64,000 bases of DNA from assembly GCA_002708985.1 (NCBI GenBank), contig PAPS01000033.1:69803-133802 (forward strand), written 5' to 3'. Each line of letters begins with the position of its first letter. Positions within the stretch are counted from its first letter, which is position 1. This document shows positions 27,307 through 36,625 of this stretch, piece after piece. The notes beneath the pieces were generated by a model that saw only the letters and a list, made by a program, of their open reading frames with translations, had not been told where the DNA came from and ran no database searches. The DNA is from Saprospirales bacterium. Lineage in GTDB: Bacteria > Bacteroidota > Bacteroidia > Chitinophagales > UBA8649. The translations under genes were made by a program, and so were the position numbers.

Positions 27307-29601
27307 TTACAGACCTCCAATTACTTTAAACTCTGTCCTTCGATTTTTGGCACGACCTTCTTCTGAGGAGTTATCTGCTACTGGAACTGCCTCGCCATAT
27401 CCGCGGGCAATAAGTCGGTCCGCTCGAATTCCACCTTCGATCATATAGTTAACGCAGGCTTCAGCCCTTTTTTGAGATAAGGTTAGATTCATAGCATCGC
27501 CTCCCACATCATCAGTATGTGAACCCATTTCGATGATAAGGGTAGGATTCTCTTGCATCGTTACAATCAATTCTTCAAGAATTTCTTTTGATCGGGCATT
27601 TAAATCAGATTTTCCAGTAGCAAACAATACATCGCTGATGGTATAAGCCTGATTTTTTTGAATGGCATTCATATCTGCATTGATCGAGAGTTTTCCTTGA
27701 GTAAGGCTATCGCTATCGACATAAGCTGAGATTTTATGCATAAAGTAAGATTCACGGGCAAATTCTAATCGATATTCGTTTGCAGTATTTACATCAAAGC
27801 TGAACGAGCCATTTTTACTCGTTTGCCGCAAAGATAGTATCGCCCCACTACTAACATCAATCAGCTTAACGACGGTTTTAGTCAAGGGTTCTTTTGTGCT
27901 GGCATCGCGGGCAATCCCAACAATTTTGGCATTTACTCGATTCAGCGCGAAGTTGTGCTGAACAATGGCATTTTCACTCAGCCCCGCAGTATTAATCTCT
28001 ACTTCATCTTTGCTAAATCCCTCTTGCTCCACGGTAAACTTATACTTACGCCCTGCTCTTAAGGTGGTTTTAAACTCAATGCTTTCTTCCATCATGAGCG
28101 TATCATAGTTGATTACCTCGTCTAATGAATCGAGACTTGCTATAATCACTGTACTTTTTTCCAATGGAAAGCTTCCATCCTTGCGATTCTCCGAAACAAA
28201 TCCTTCAAAATCAAAAGTGAACACATCGAAAACGAATATATCATCATTGGATGTGCTGTGTTTGTAAAAGGTTGTCCCCTCTCTGTTGCTAATTAGATAG
28301 CCACGTTCTGATTCATCCAGCAAGTTTGCTCCTTGTGCTTTTCTAAAAAAGACATCATCTGCATTACTGTTTAAAGGTCTCATTATATTTTTCGGTGTTC
28401 TCCACTGCGATAAGGAATCTTCAGATGTATAAAAGATATCAAATCCTCCTAGACTAGGGTATCCATTCGAGGAAAAATAGAGTCGCTTAGCAAACTGATC
28501 ATAGAAGGGTGAGACGTCATCCATTGCAGTATTCACTGAGTGTAAGGCATTAGGGCCTTTTACTCCGCCGTTATCGGTAAGAATACACTCATACAAATCC
28601 AAACCACCTTTACCTAGATCCTTGTTTGAGGCAAAGTATATCACATAGTAATTATCTTCTTGTCGGATGGTTGGATGGGTGGATGTGAAGTTTTCATGAT
28701 TTACCGCTTCGCTAAAGGCCGGTTTAGTTACCCAAGTAGAATCATCTCTTGTTGCTAGGCGAAGATGGCATTGAGAAGTATTATCTCGGACTTCACTCAA
28801 GCATTCGGAAAAAACCATTATCGATCCATCATCACTAATGGCTACACTACCTATTGACCGACTGGGCTCTGTGATTAAGCCATTGACCAAAATGTTTTCA
28901 TCTTCATTTTGAATATAAAGGGAGTATTGTCCTTCGCCAACATCAAGAGGACTTTGCGTTGCTATTGAGGTGAAGTACAATTCATCTTCCCATACCGCAA
29001 GCCCCATTTCATTATAGATGCCATTAACTCCCTGAACAGGTTTTATGCTAAGACTGGCAGGTGCAGTTTTTAGAAGGGCTAGGCCTATCCCCTCGAGTTC
29101 AACCTGCGCAGCGGATTTCATATCTTCTGCATCCTTGCCATCATAGGATTCTATGAAAATATTGAAGGAATGATTTGCTTCATCGTATTGCATTGTTTGC
29201 TTAGCAGCTATTCCATAGTGGTAGTGTATCAATGGAAATAAGTTGGTCTGAAGCCTACGCCATTTTTTCTTCTCTCTACGGGTTTCCGGCGTGTAGAGGG
29301 CAACTTCTTTCAGATAAGTAAATGCCTGGGAGTAGTCTCTTGACGCTAAGGAGGCCATACCCATACCATAGCAAGCCTTTCGGTAATTCATAGAGCCTTT
29401 TTCAAGGTTACTGAGTGCAAAGAGGAAATAATCTCCGGCATCGTAGTAATATCCTTGATTCAAGAGGGTATTACCTAATCGCATATCACGCTTTGGATTT
29501 GACGAGCTCGATACATCGATATAGCTTTGAGCCTCTGCGCAAAGACTAGACATAATCATCAATATGGTCCACGCAATATGATTGAATTGGAATAATTTCA
29601 T
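27307..29601 (-). CDS. PorE-like OmpA-family protein: TPR + PD40/WD40-like propeller + carboxypeptidase regulatory domain + OmpA
   Basis: YYFASNKDLGKGGLDLYE, RLYFSSNGYPSLGGFDIFYT; CRD VGIARDASTKEPLTKTVVKLID; OmpA IEMGSHTDDVGGDAMNLTLSQKRAEACVNYM...AKNRRTEFKV. Confidence 0.92.
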   Translation of the reverse strand: MKLFQFNHIAWTILMIMSSLCAEAQSYIDVSSSSNPKRDMRLGNTLLNQGYYYDAGDYFLFALSNLEKGSMNYRKACYGMGMASLASRDYSQAFTYLKEVALYTPETRREKKKWRRLQTNLFPLIHYHYGIAAKQTMQYDEANHSFNIFIESYDGKDAEDMKSAAQVELEGIGLALLKTAPASLSIKPVQGVNGIYNEMGLAVWEDELYFTSIATQSPLDVGEGQYSLYIQNEDENILVNGLITEPSRSIGSVAISDDGSIMVFSECLSEVRDNTSQCHLRLATRDDSTWVTKPAFSEAVNHENFTSTHPTIRQEDNYYVIYFASNKDLGKGGLDLYECILTDNGGVKGPNALHSVNTAMDDVSPFYDQFAKRLYFSSNGYPSLGGFDIFYTSEDSLSQWRTPKNIMRPLNSNADDVFFRKAQGANLLDESERGYLISNREGTTFYKHSTSNDDIFVFDVFTFDFEGFVSENRKDGSFPLEKSTVIIASLDSLDEVINYDTLMMEESIEFKTTLRAGRKYKFTVEQEGFSKDEVEINTAGLSENAIVQHNFALNRVNAKIVGIARDASTKEPLTKTVVKLIDVSSGAILSLRQTSKNGSFSFDVNTANEYRLEFARESYFMHKISAYVDSDSLTQGKLSINADMNAIQKNQAYTISDVLFATGKSDLNARSKEILEELIVTMQENPTLIIEMGSHTDDVGGDAMNLTLSQKRAEACVNYMIEGGIRADRLIARGYGEAVPVADNSSEEGRAKNRRTEFKVIGGL

Positions 29602-29612
29602 GAAGCTAGATT

Positions 29613-30662
29613 TTAGAATCGACGCGCTGGTAAACTACGATCAGCTTTAAATTTGCTGATTCCCTCACCAATGTATACTAGGGATATCTCAAATCCTCCA
29701 TTTCCTTGCGATACTGTGCTGAGGCCTGAAAGGTTTATGTCGTAGGCTCCACCAATCCGAAAGTTTCTAAACTCCACTGCGAGCATAGCAATTAATGCAT
29801 CTATTTGATCAAGTTTGTTGAGCCGTGCTCTAAATCCACCATGAATTCCTGAGCGATTGCGAAATCCTGTACTGAAATAATGTCCGACAAATGCCCCGAT
29901 CAGTGTTTCTTGTGCCTCGCCTTGAAAGTTTACCAAGACATCAGGCTGTATGCTAAGATTCATCTTATCGTTGAGGAAAATTTCAGCCCCGAGGTCTGCT
30001 TGGTAGCGCGCAGGAAGAAAGGCATCTTGGCTTTCCGCGATAAAGAACTCTGTTGGTTTATGAATATGCCAAGCGCTAAATCCCGCTTGCATCAAAAGTC
30101 TGTCACTCAACCGCGCCTTCCAATAGATACCCGCGCCAAAGTCAAAAAACATTGAGTTTCCTTGGACGATGGCTTCATCGGTTGGGCCGAAGGCTCCGTG
30201 GCTGTAGTTGTCAAATTGATCATAGAATAACAGACTCGACTCATCGAGTCTGCGCTGTTGAAAGGCTGTTTGAGCTCCTATTGAAACACGGTGTTTACTA
30301 AACCGTCCAATGGCTTTATGGTATGCTAGGGATAGACCTCCTTGGATGGAGGTTAGGCTTCCTTGACCAAATCGGTCATGTTGCATCACTAATCCCAGTC
30401 CTAGCTTGTCAGATCCTAATTGGCCATCGAGAATACTGAGGTCTAGTGCGGCGCCTGTGGTCATAAATCCGCTGTTATCAAGAAAGGATGCCCATTGATT
30501 TCTATGCATAAGTGCAACCCTGTATGACCCTTCATAGTTTGCTGTGAGAGCAGGATTTAGGTTTTGAGCAAATGTGTAATATTGCGAAAAATGGGCGTCT
30601 TGCGCAAACAAATTTGCATGCACTATCAGAGCCATAATGGACAACAGGGCATATCGTGCCAT
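29613..30662 (-). CDS. type IX secretion system membrane protein, PorP/SprF family
   Basis: Signal peptide then DAHFSQYYTFAQNLNPALTANYEGSYRVALMHRNQW; barrel repeats. Confidence 0.93.
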   Translation of the reverse strand: MARYALLSIMALIVHANLFAQDAHFSQYYTFAQNLNPALTANYEGSYRVALMHRNQWASFLDNSGFMTTGAALDLSILDGQLGSDKLGLGLVMQHDRFGQGSLTSIQGGLSLAYHKAIGRFSKHRVSIGAQTAFQQRRLDESSLLFYDQFDNYSHGAFGPTDEAIVQGNSMFFDFGAGIYWKARLSDRLLMQAGFSAWHIHKPTEFFIAESQDAFLPARYQADLGAEIFLNDKMNLSIQPDVLVNFQGEAQETLIGAFVGHYFSTGFRNRSGIHGGFRARLNKLDQIDALIAMLAVEFRNFRIGGAYDINLSGLSTVSQGNGGFEISLVYIGEGISKFKADRSLPARRF

Positions 30663-30790
30663 GGATTTTTACTTTGGTTCTTTTTAAAGATAACTGATTT
30701 TGTGAGAGAAGCGCTTCGCTTAGTCACAAATAACAAACAACGACCAAAAACAATTTACTTCTTAGAGGGGTTTCTTTCTCAAATACATTT

Positions 30791-30967
30791 ATGGGCTGGT
30801 TTAAGAAAAAAACAGAGGAAGAAAAGTTAATTGAGCAATACGACAGATTAGTCAAAGAAGCTCACAGACTCAGTCATACTGACCGCATGGCTTCTGATGC
30901 TAAGCAGGGAGAAGCGGAAGAAGTGTGGCAAAAGGTAGAAGCCCTACGCCAACAACAGCAATCTTAA
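30791..30967 (+). CDS. Lacal_2735-family small protein
   Basis: Hand translation MGWFKKKTEEEKLIEQYDRLVKEAHRLSHTDRMASDAKQGEAEEVWQKVEALRQQQQS*; below the ORF-track cutoff. Confidence 0.8.
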   Translation: MGWFKKKTEEEKLIEQYDRLVKEAHRLSHTDRMASDAKQGEAEEVWQKVEALRQQQQS

Positions 30968-32019
30968 ACTCGTTCTTGATTGTTGGGGAATCTTCCTTTA
31001 CGGAAAACATTTCGCCTGCCTGATATTACTTCGGCCTCTTTCCGCTTTTTTCGCCATATGGATTGTTTTTCCTCTGACCAGGTAATGACTTTCGTGCATG
31101 TATCTGAACAGCAGGCATTATAATCTTCTGCACAAGAAGGACATTGGATAAAGAGTAAATTACACCCAACATTAGCACAATTTGTATGGTCATCGCAAGG
31201 TGATCCACACTGATGACATGTACTGAGGATATCTTCGCTGATGCGTTCACCTAATCGGTGATCGAAAACAAAATTCTTCCCCTTAAATTTATTGTCAAGC
31301 CCCTGAGCCTTCGTTTCATGGGTGTAATGGATAATGCCTCCCTCCAATTGGTAGACATTGTTGTATCCTTTATGCTTAAACCAAGCGCTGGCTTTTTCGC
31401 AACGAATGCCTCCTGTGCAATATAACAGGACCTCTTTGTCCTCATTGGATTGTAGGATAGTCTCTTCAATGAAAGGGAGTGAATCTCTGAAATTATCAAC
31501 GTCTGGTGTTACGGCGTTTTCAAAACGACCGACTTCATGCTCATAGTGGTTGCGCATGTCGATAACAATCGTATGCTTATCATGAAGCTTTTCGTTGAAT
31601 TCACGGGCGTCCAAATGCCTTCCTTTATTAGTCACATCAAAGGTGTCATCATTTAAACCGTCGGCTAAAATTTTGTTTCTGACTTTTATAGTGAGTTTGT
31701 AGAAGGAAAGGTTTTTTTCTTCCACGGCATAATTATGCCGAATCTCTTTTAAAAAAGAGATGTTTTTCATCGTGCTCTCCCAAGCCTCTTTTGATTCAGT
31801 AGGGTAGGAAATTTGTGCATTGATTCCTTCCTGGGCAACATGCACTCTGCCAAGCACTCCGAGGGGCTCCCAAGCATTGTAGAGATGATCTCGAAAAACT
31901 TGGGGATTACCAATATGCGCATAAGCGTAAAAAGAGAGCGTATACATAGGCTTTCCTTCGCGTCGACGCTCTTCGATTAACTCCTTTCGATTTTTGGTGT
32001 TATGCAATGCTTTCCCCAT
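30964..32019 (-). CDS. trhO: tRNA uridine(34) hydroxylase, rhodanese family
   Basis: EGINAQISYP, VIDMRNHYEHEVGRFENAV, LLYCTGGIRCEKASAWFKHKGYNNVYQLEGGIIHY, C-terminal Cys-rich zinc region. Confidence 0.94.
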   Translation of the reverse strand: MGKALHNTKNRKELIEERRREGKPMYTLSFYAYAHIGNPQVFRDHLYNAWEPLGVLGRVHVAQEGINAQISYPTESKEAWESTMKNISFLKEIRHNYAVEEKNLSFYKLTIKVRNKILADGLNDDTFDVTNKGRHLDAREFNEKLHDKHTIVIDMRNHYEHEVGRFENAVTPDVDNFRDSLPFIEETILQSNEDKEVLLYCTGGIRCEKASAWFKHKGYNNVYQLEGGIIHYTHETKAQGLDNKFKGKNFVFDHRLGERISEDILSTCHQCGSPCDDHTNCANVGCNLLFIQCPSCAEDYNACCSDTCTKVITWSEEKQSIWRKKRKEAEVISGRRNVFRKGRFPNNQERV

Positions 32020-32077
32020 TCCGTTAACAAAGATACACCTCTTTCCGCGTATTTAAAGGCGATGAGCGTTTGCTCCC

Positions 32078-32725
32078 TTAAGGATAGAATTTGTCCATAG
32101 CGTGAATGATCCACTGGCTTACCTCGAGCATATCTATATCTTGACCAAGTTGATCTTGCATTGAGGTAATCGAGGCATTACGAATTCCGCAAGGGACAAT
32201 GGCATTGTAATAGGATAAGTCTGTATTTACATTTAAAGCAAAGCCGTGCATGGTAACATAGCGACTTGCTCGAACACCAATGGCACAAATCTTTGCGTTA
32301 CCAACCCAAATTCCAGCTCCCTTATTACTTCGATGGCTATTGATTCCATAGTGCGAGAGCACAAACATTATAGCCTCTTCAAGACGCTCAATATGATGTT
32401 TTAAGCCTATGCCGTGTTGTTCTAAATCAAAAATTGGATAGCCCACCCATTGGCCATGTCCATGAAAAGTAACTTCCCCTCCACGATTGGTTTTATATAC
32501 TGGGGCAGGAAGTGACTGGGTATTGAGTAGAAAATTGTCTTCCACTGTGCGTTTTCCAATGGTATAAATTGGATCATGCACGCAGAGGATACAATATTCA
32601 TCTTTTGTTTTTACTGATGCTTCAACAACTTGCTTAGCCTTTATCAGCGCATTAAAAAGCTCTTCTTGTTGACAGAGGACAACATCATATTTTTGGGGCG
32701 TGTCGTTGACTAGATAGGACCGCAT
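32078..32725 (-). CDS. lipB: lipoyl(octanoyl) transferase
   Basis: VYKTNRGGEVTFHGHGQWVGYPI, GAGIWVGNAKICAIGVRASRYVTMHGFALNVNTDL, IVPCGI. Confidence 0.96.
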   Translation of the reverse strand: MRSYLVNDTPQKYDVVLCQQEELFNALIKAKQVVEASVKTKDEYCILCVHDPIYTIGKRTVEDNFLLNTQSLPAPVYKTNRGGEVTFHGHGQWVGYPIFDLEQHGIGLKHHIERLEEAIMFVLSHYGINSHRSNKGAGIWVGNAKICAIGVRASRYVTMHGFALNVNTDLSYYNAIVPCGIRNASITSMQDQLGQDIDMLEVSQWIIHAMDKFYP

Positions 32726-33501
32726 TAATCTTTTGGGTTATAGTAAGCCGCAAGACTTGCATTTAGACGTATGATTGCCTTAGCAATGGGGTGGCACTCA
32801 TTTAGCTTTCCTTGGTGCATGCGTTCGATAGCTAAATCGGCTTGTTCTATTTTATCTGGCCTAGCAAAAAGAAGGTGATGTGATGGATATTGAAATACTA
32901 GGGAGTCTACTTTATAGCCACCTTCCTCATAAAACAAAGACCAATCTTGTAGTCTCTTTTTACTGATGCTTCGAATCGCTGCAAAGCTAGGCATTAGCCC
33001 GTGAAGCTGATTTCCTTCGATATCTTTCAATATAAAAGCTTCTTGTATTTGGGGTGTTTGGGTCGTCATACTGGTTTTTCCATCGTGGTATGGGTCAGCT
33101 AGCTGACTTCCATAAACCGGTCCAATTTCAGCTAAGAGTATATATTTTTCTTGGCAGACCAAGTCTTTTTGGGGCAGTAGTGAGGCGTCTAGGAAAAGGC
33201 CCTTTCTAATATTCTTTTGAAGCTGCTCAAGATTTTCTTGATGGATAAAATAGACAGGCAATACATCGAAGAAATCCGAAGTCAAGGTGTACAATGCATG
33301 TTGTCGCTCAATGGCTCTTTCTGCTTCAATCTGTTGGGCCTTGCTTGGCAATCCTGATTCAAAATAGGCTCTGCTCGCCCGGGCATTGCCTTGAATAACA
33401 TAGACTAAGGCGGTAGAATCCTGAGGGTAAGTGATTGCCTGACTCTGAATTAACCATGGACTCAAGCAGAGCATTAGCGCAATATACTTTACAAATCCCA
33501 T
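32725..33501 (-). CDS. hypothetical secreted protein
   Basis: Signal peptide MGFVKYIALMLCLSPWLIQSQA; no recognised domain; TAATG overlap with lipB. Confidence 0.7.
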   Translation of the reverse strand: MGFVKYIALMLCLSPWLIQSQAITYPQDSTALVYVIQGNARASRAYFESGLPSKAQQIEAERAIERQHALYTLTSDFFDVLPVYFIHQENLEQLQKNIRKGLFLDASLLPQKDLVCQEKYILLAEIGPVYGSQLADPYHDGKTSMTTQTPQIQEAFILKDIEGNQLHGLMPSFAAIRSISKKRLQDWSLFYEEGGYKVDSLVFQYPSHHLLFARPDKIEQADLAIERMHQGKLNECHPIAKAIIRLNASLAAYYNPKD

Positions 33502-33707
33502 ACGGAGGGTCTCTTTTTTCGAAAGTAGCTGCGTATTTCAAACCAAAAACCAAGGACAAAGTAGAGTATTATAGGACTTCCAAGGGTAAAAAATGATACG
33601 TAGACAAAATACATCCTAACCGTACGGCTAGGGATTCCTAGCGGCCCTGCTAACGCATTGCACACGCCGAAAGTTGTATTATCAAACCATTCCCGAAATG
33701 GCTGCAT
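33489..33707 (-). CDS. PspC-domain-like small membrane protein
   Basis: FGVCNALAGPLGIPSRTVRMYFVYVSFFTLGSPIILYFVLGFWFE resembles the PspC fold. Confidence 0.75.
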   Translation of the reverse strand: MQPFREWFDNTTFGVCNALAGPLGIPSRTVRMYFVYVSFFTLGSPIILYFVLGFWFEIRSYFRKKRPSVWDL

Positions 33708-33731
33708 GGAGTATTTCGTTTTACTTAAAAA

Positions 33732-34472
33732 TTATTCTTCACCTTCTTCTGCAGCCTCTCCTTGCATAAGCTCAGTTACTGCAGCATAGTTTTGTTTTGG
33801 AAGGATGAATTCTGGGTCTGCTTGGCTTGCTGATTCAAAGAGTTTGATAGCATTCGCGTAGTCCTCTTGCTTTGCTAGCATTAGCCCAACCATATTTAGG
33901 CTTGCAGCAAGAAGGGATGTACGCTGTTGTTGGTTTTCTCCGACGACTTGAGGCACAGCAATACCGCTTGATGCGCTATCATTAATGATGGCTGTTAGGG
34001 ACTCCAAGCACTCAGAATTCCGTTGTAGTTGGTACTGTAGATTAGCAATTTGCCACAGATAACCGAGGCTAGGGAATTCAGCATTAAGCATTTCCAGCTC
34101 TTCAATAGCTTCTTTGGGTTGATTGCTTTGGTTATATACTTCTGCAAGTACCTCTTTTACCATTCTCGTGTCTCGTCCATCCTCTCGTAACTGCATAGCT
34201 AGATTGTAAGACTGAAGAAGGCTTCCATTTGTACTGTAGAGCATTAATAGTGTATCCCGGTAAGGACTTTCCTTACCGTCAATACTGACTACATAATTCA
34301 AGCATGAAATTGCCGTAATGAAGTCGTTGAGCTCTAGGGCATGTTTATAGGCTGCCACATGCATGGCAGACCGCGAAGGCAACTCTTCGCTTTGACCTCC
34401 GCGTTTATTCCGCTGACCTTGCATTACATTAGCTGTTGTCACAACCAACAAAAAAAGGATAAATCTTTTCAT
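33732..34472 (-). CDS. secreted TPR-repeat protein
   Basis: Signal peptide; SGIAVPQVVGENQQQRTSLLAASLNMVGLMLAKQEDYANAIKLFESASQADPEF. Confidence 0.75.
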   Translation of the reverse strand: MKRFILFLLVVTTANVMQGQRNKRGGQSEELPSRSAMHVAAYKHALELNDFITAISCLNYVVSIDGKESPYRDTLLMLYSTNGSLLQSYNLAMQLREDGRDTRMVKEVLAEVYNQSNQPKEAIEELEMLNAEFPSLGYLWQIANLQYQLQRNSECLESLTAIINDSASSGIAVPQVVGENQQQRTSLLAASLNMVGLMLAKQEDYANAIKLFESASQADPEFILPKQNYAAVTELMQGEAAEEGEE

Positions 34473-34482
34473 AAGTATATGT

Positions 34483-35304
34483 TCAATTTGTTAAGGTAAT
34501 ATTTAGTGCACATTCCTTTTGCATTTTTTCTGCGGAAAGTTGCACACTTGTTTGAAAGTCAGCATCTAAATCACTGTAAATAATGCTTCGTGTTGAATTG
34601 ATTAATAATCCTCCTCGAGAAGTTCCCGCCGATTGAATAACCTCAGAGACGCTTCCCCCTTGAGCACCAACACCTGGGACTAGAAATATAGCCTCAGGGG
34701 CTTTTTTTCGTAGCGCTTTAAGCTCGTCAGGCTTGGTCGCTCCTACGACGTACATAAGTTGCTCTGCATTTGGCCATTGTTGGGATGATGTAAGTATATG
34801 GTGTCCTAGTGATTGGCCTTGTACCAATTCTTGCTCTAAAAAGTCTTTACTTCCCGGATTACTTGTCATGGTTAAGAGTATAGACCATTTGTCCTTGTAA
34901 TTTAAAAAAGGTGCGATAGAGTCATAACCCATTAACGGACTTAAGGTGATAGCATCAAAATCCATCGTTTCAAAAAATGCCTTAGCATATTGCTTACTTG
35001 AGTTGCCAATATCTCCGCGTTTAGCATCAGCGATACTTAGTAAATTGTGATCTTTGATTATTTCGGCTATTCTTGGCAATGCATCCCACCCTGAGCTTCC
35101 AAAGGCTTCAAAATAGGCTATGTTTGGTTTAATGGCTACAGCAAAAGGGGCCACTGTTTCAATAATAGTTTTACTAAAGCCAATAAGTGAATCTGTGGAA
35201 TAATTTTGGTAGCGCGCGGGCATGAGTTCTTGGATGGGATCAATACCCACACAAAGCATAGATTTTTTTTCGAATATTTGATCTTCTAAAGCGTTTCTAT
35301 TCAT
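34483..35304 (-). CDS. pyrF: orotidine-5'-phosphate decarboxylase (start at MNRNALEDQ)
   Basis: LCVGIDP, IKPNIAYFEAFGSSGW, SIADAKRGDIGNSSKQYA, FLVPGVGAQGG; ATGA overlap with the NifU gene. Confidence 0.94.
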   Translation of the reverse strand: MNRNALEDQIFEKKSMLCVGIDPIQELMPARYQNYSTDSLIGFSKTIIETVAPFAVAIKPNIAYFEAFGSSGWDALPRIAEIIKDHNLLSIADAKRGDIGNSSKQYAKAFFETMDFDAITLSPLMGYDSIAPFLNYKDKWSILLTMTSNPGSKDFLEQELVQGQSLGHHILTSSQQWPNAEQLMYVVGATKPDELKALRKKAPEAIFLVPGVGAQGGSVSEVIQSAGTSRGGLLINSTRSIIYSDLDADFQTSVQLSAEKMQKECALNITLTN

Positions 35305-35540
35305 TGTACTGCAATCACTGATTGGATTGATGGAAATGTATCTTTCAATGTTTTTTCGATACCTACTTTCATCGTCATAGTACTCTGTGCACAAGTCAGG
35401 CACGCGCCAAGCATTTTAACCTCAACCGTCCCTTCTTTGGTTATTCTTACCACTTCGACATCCCCCCCGTCACGCTCAAGATAAGGCCTGAGTTTGTCTA
35501 AGGCGGAATTGATCATTTCTAATGTGGGTAGTTCACTCAT
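35301..35540 (-). CDS. NifU C-terminal-domain Fe-S scaffold protein
   Basis: LDKLRPYLERDGGDVEVVRI...VEVKMLGACLTCAQSTMTMKVGIEKTL (CxxC). Confidence 0.93.
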   Translation of the reverse strand: MSELPTLEMINSALDKLRPYLERDGGDVEVVRITKEGTVEVKMLGACLTCAQSTMTMKVGIEKTLKDTFPSIQSVIAVQ

Positions 35541-36625
35541 CCTACAGGTGGTAAAGAGTTTGATGGTTTCTTCTTCACTTGGGCATTTCTCAAGGCTAGA
35601 ATTTGTGCGCTAGCACCTGCAATTTTATCAATATAACTAAATTGTTCTTCGGTTAGGGAAGAAGCTAGGCCATCTCCGCGCTCACGCATAGTCATAGTGA
35701 AGGGTAGATGCCCTAAAAAAGGTAGATCATATTCTTTGGCTAGATGCATCCCTCCATGTTCTCCGAAAAGAAAATATCGCTCATCAGGTCTATCTGTGGG
35801 ACTAAACCATGCCATGTTTTCAACAACGCCTAAAATGGGCACATTGATTTTTTCCATTTGGAACATACCGATAGCTTTTCTGGCATCAGCTAATGCCACA
35901 CGTTGTGGGGTTGTAACGAGGACTACTCCATTAATTTTTGTGTGTTGTAGAAGGCTGAGCTGCACATCTCCCGTGCCCGGCGGAAGATCAATAATGAGAT
36001 AATCAAGTTTGCCCCACAAAACATCTTGTATAAACTGTCGAAGTGCCGAGGATACCATTGGCCCTCTCCAAACGATGGCTTGACGCTCATCGACGAGCAT
36101 ACCGATTGACAACACTTTGAGGTTGTCGACCTCTACAGGTATGATATAGTTCTTCCCTTTGATTTCTCGGGATTCGGGGAAGGCATTATCTAATCCAAGC
36201 ATAGTTGGCAGGGACGGACCGTAGATATCAGCATCGAGTAAACCTACTTTAGCCCCAGTCCTCACAAGGGCTCTTGCCAACTCTGTGCTTACCGTAGATT
36301 TCCCGACTCCACCTTTTCCAGAGGCCACGGCAATTACGTTTTTTACATTGGGCAGGGTATCTACGCCAATCCGACCTGATTGGACATTAGAAGTCATGGT
36401 TATCTCGACATTAAGGCTGCTATCGAACTCTTGGATTGCTAGAAGGCATTCCTGCTTGATCTTTTCTTTAAGTGGGCAGGCTGGGGTAGTTAACTCAACC
36501 TCAAAGTACACGTTGGATCCTTCCACCTGGATATTTTTAATCATGTCAAGCTCGACAAGGCTTTTATTTAAATCAGGGTCTTTCACCTCGCGCAACGCAT
36601 CAAGTAACTGCTCCTTCATAATCAT
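35537..36625 (-). CDS. mrp: Mrp/NBP35 family Fe-S carrier P-loop ATPase
   Basis: VKNVIAVASGKGGVGKSTVSTELA, GLLDADIYGPSLPTMLG, DYLIIDLPPGTGDVQLSL; ATGA coupling to nifU. Confidence 0.95.
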   Translation of the reverse strand: MIMKEQLLDALREVKDPDLNKSLVELDMIKNIQVEGSNVYFEVELTTPACPLKEKIKQECLLAIQEFDSSLNVEITMTSNVQSGRIGVDTLPNVKNVIAVASGKGGVGKSTVSTELARALVRTGAKVGLLDADIYGPSLPTMLGLDNAFPESREIKGKNYIIPVEVDNLKVLSIGMLVDERQAIVWRGPMVSSALRQFIQDVLWGKLDYLIIDLPPGTGDVQLSLLQHTKINGVVLVTTPQRVALADARKAIGMFQMEKINVPILGVVENMAWFSPTDRPDERYFLFGEHGGMHLAKEYDLPFLGHLPFTMTMRERGDGLASSLTEEQFSYIDKIAGASAQILALRNAQVKKKPSNSLPPVG

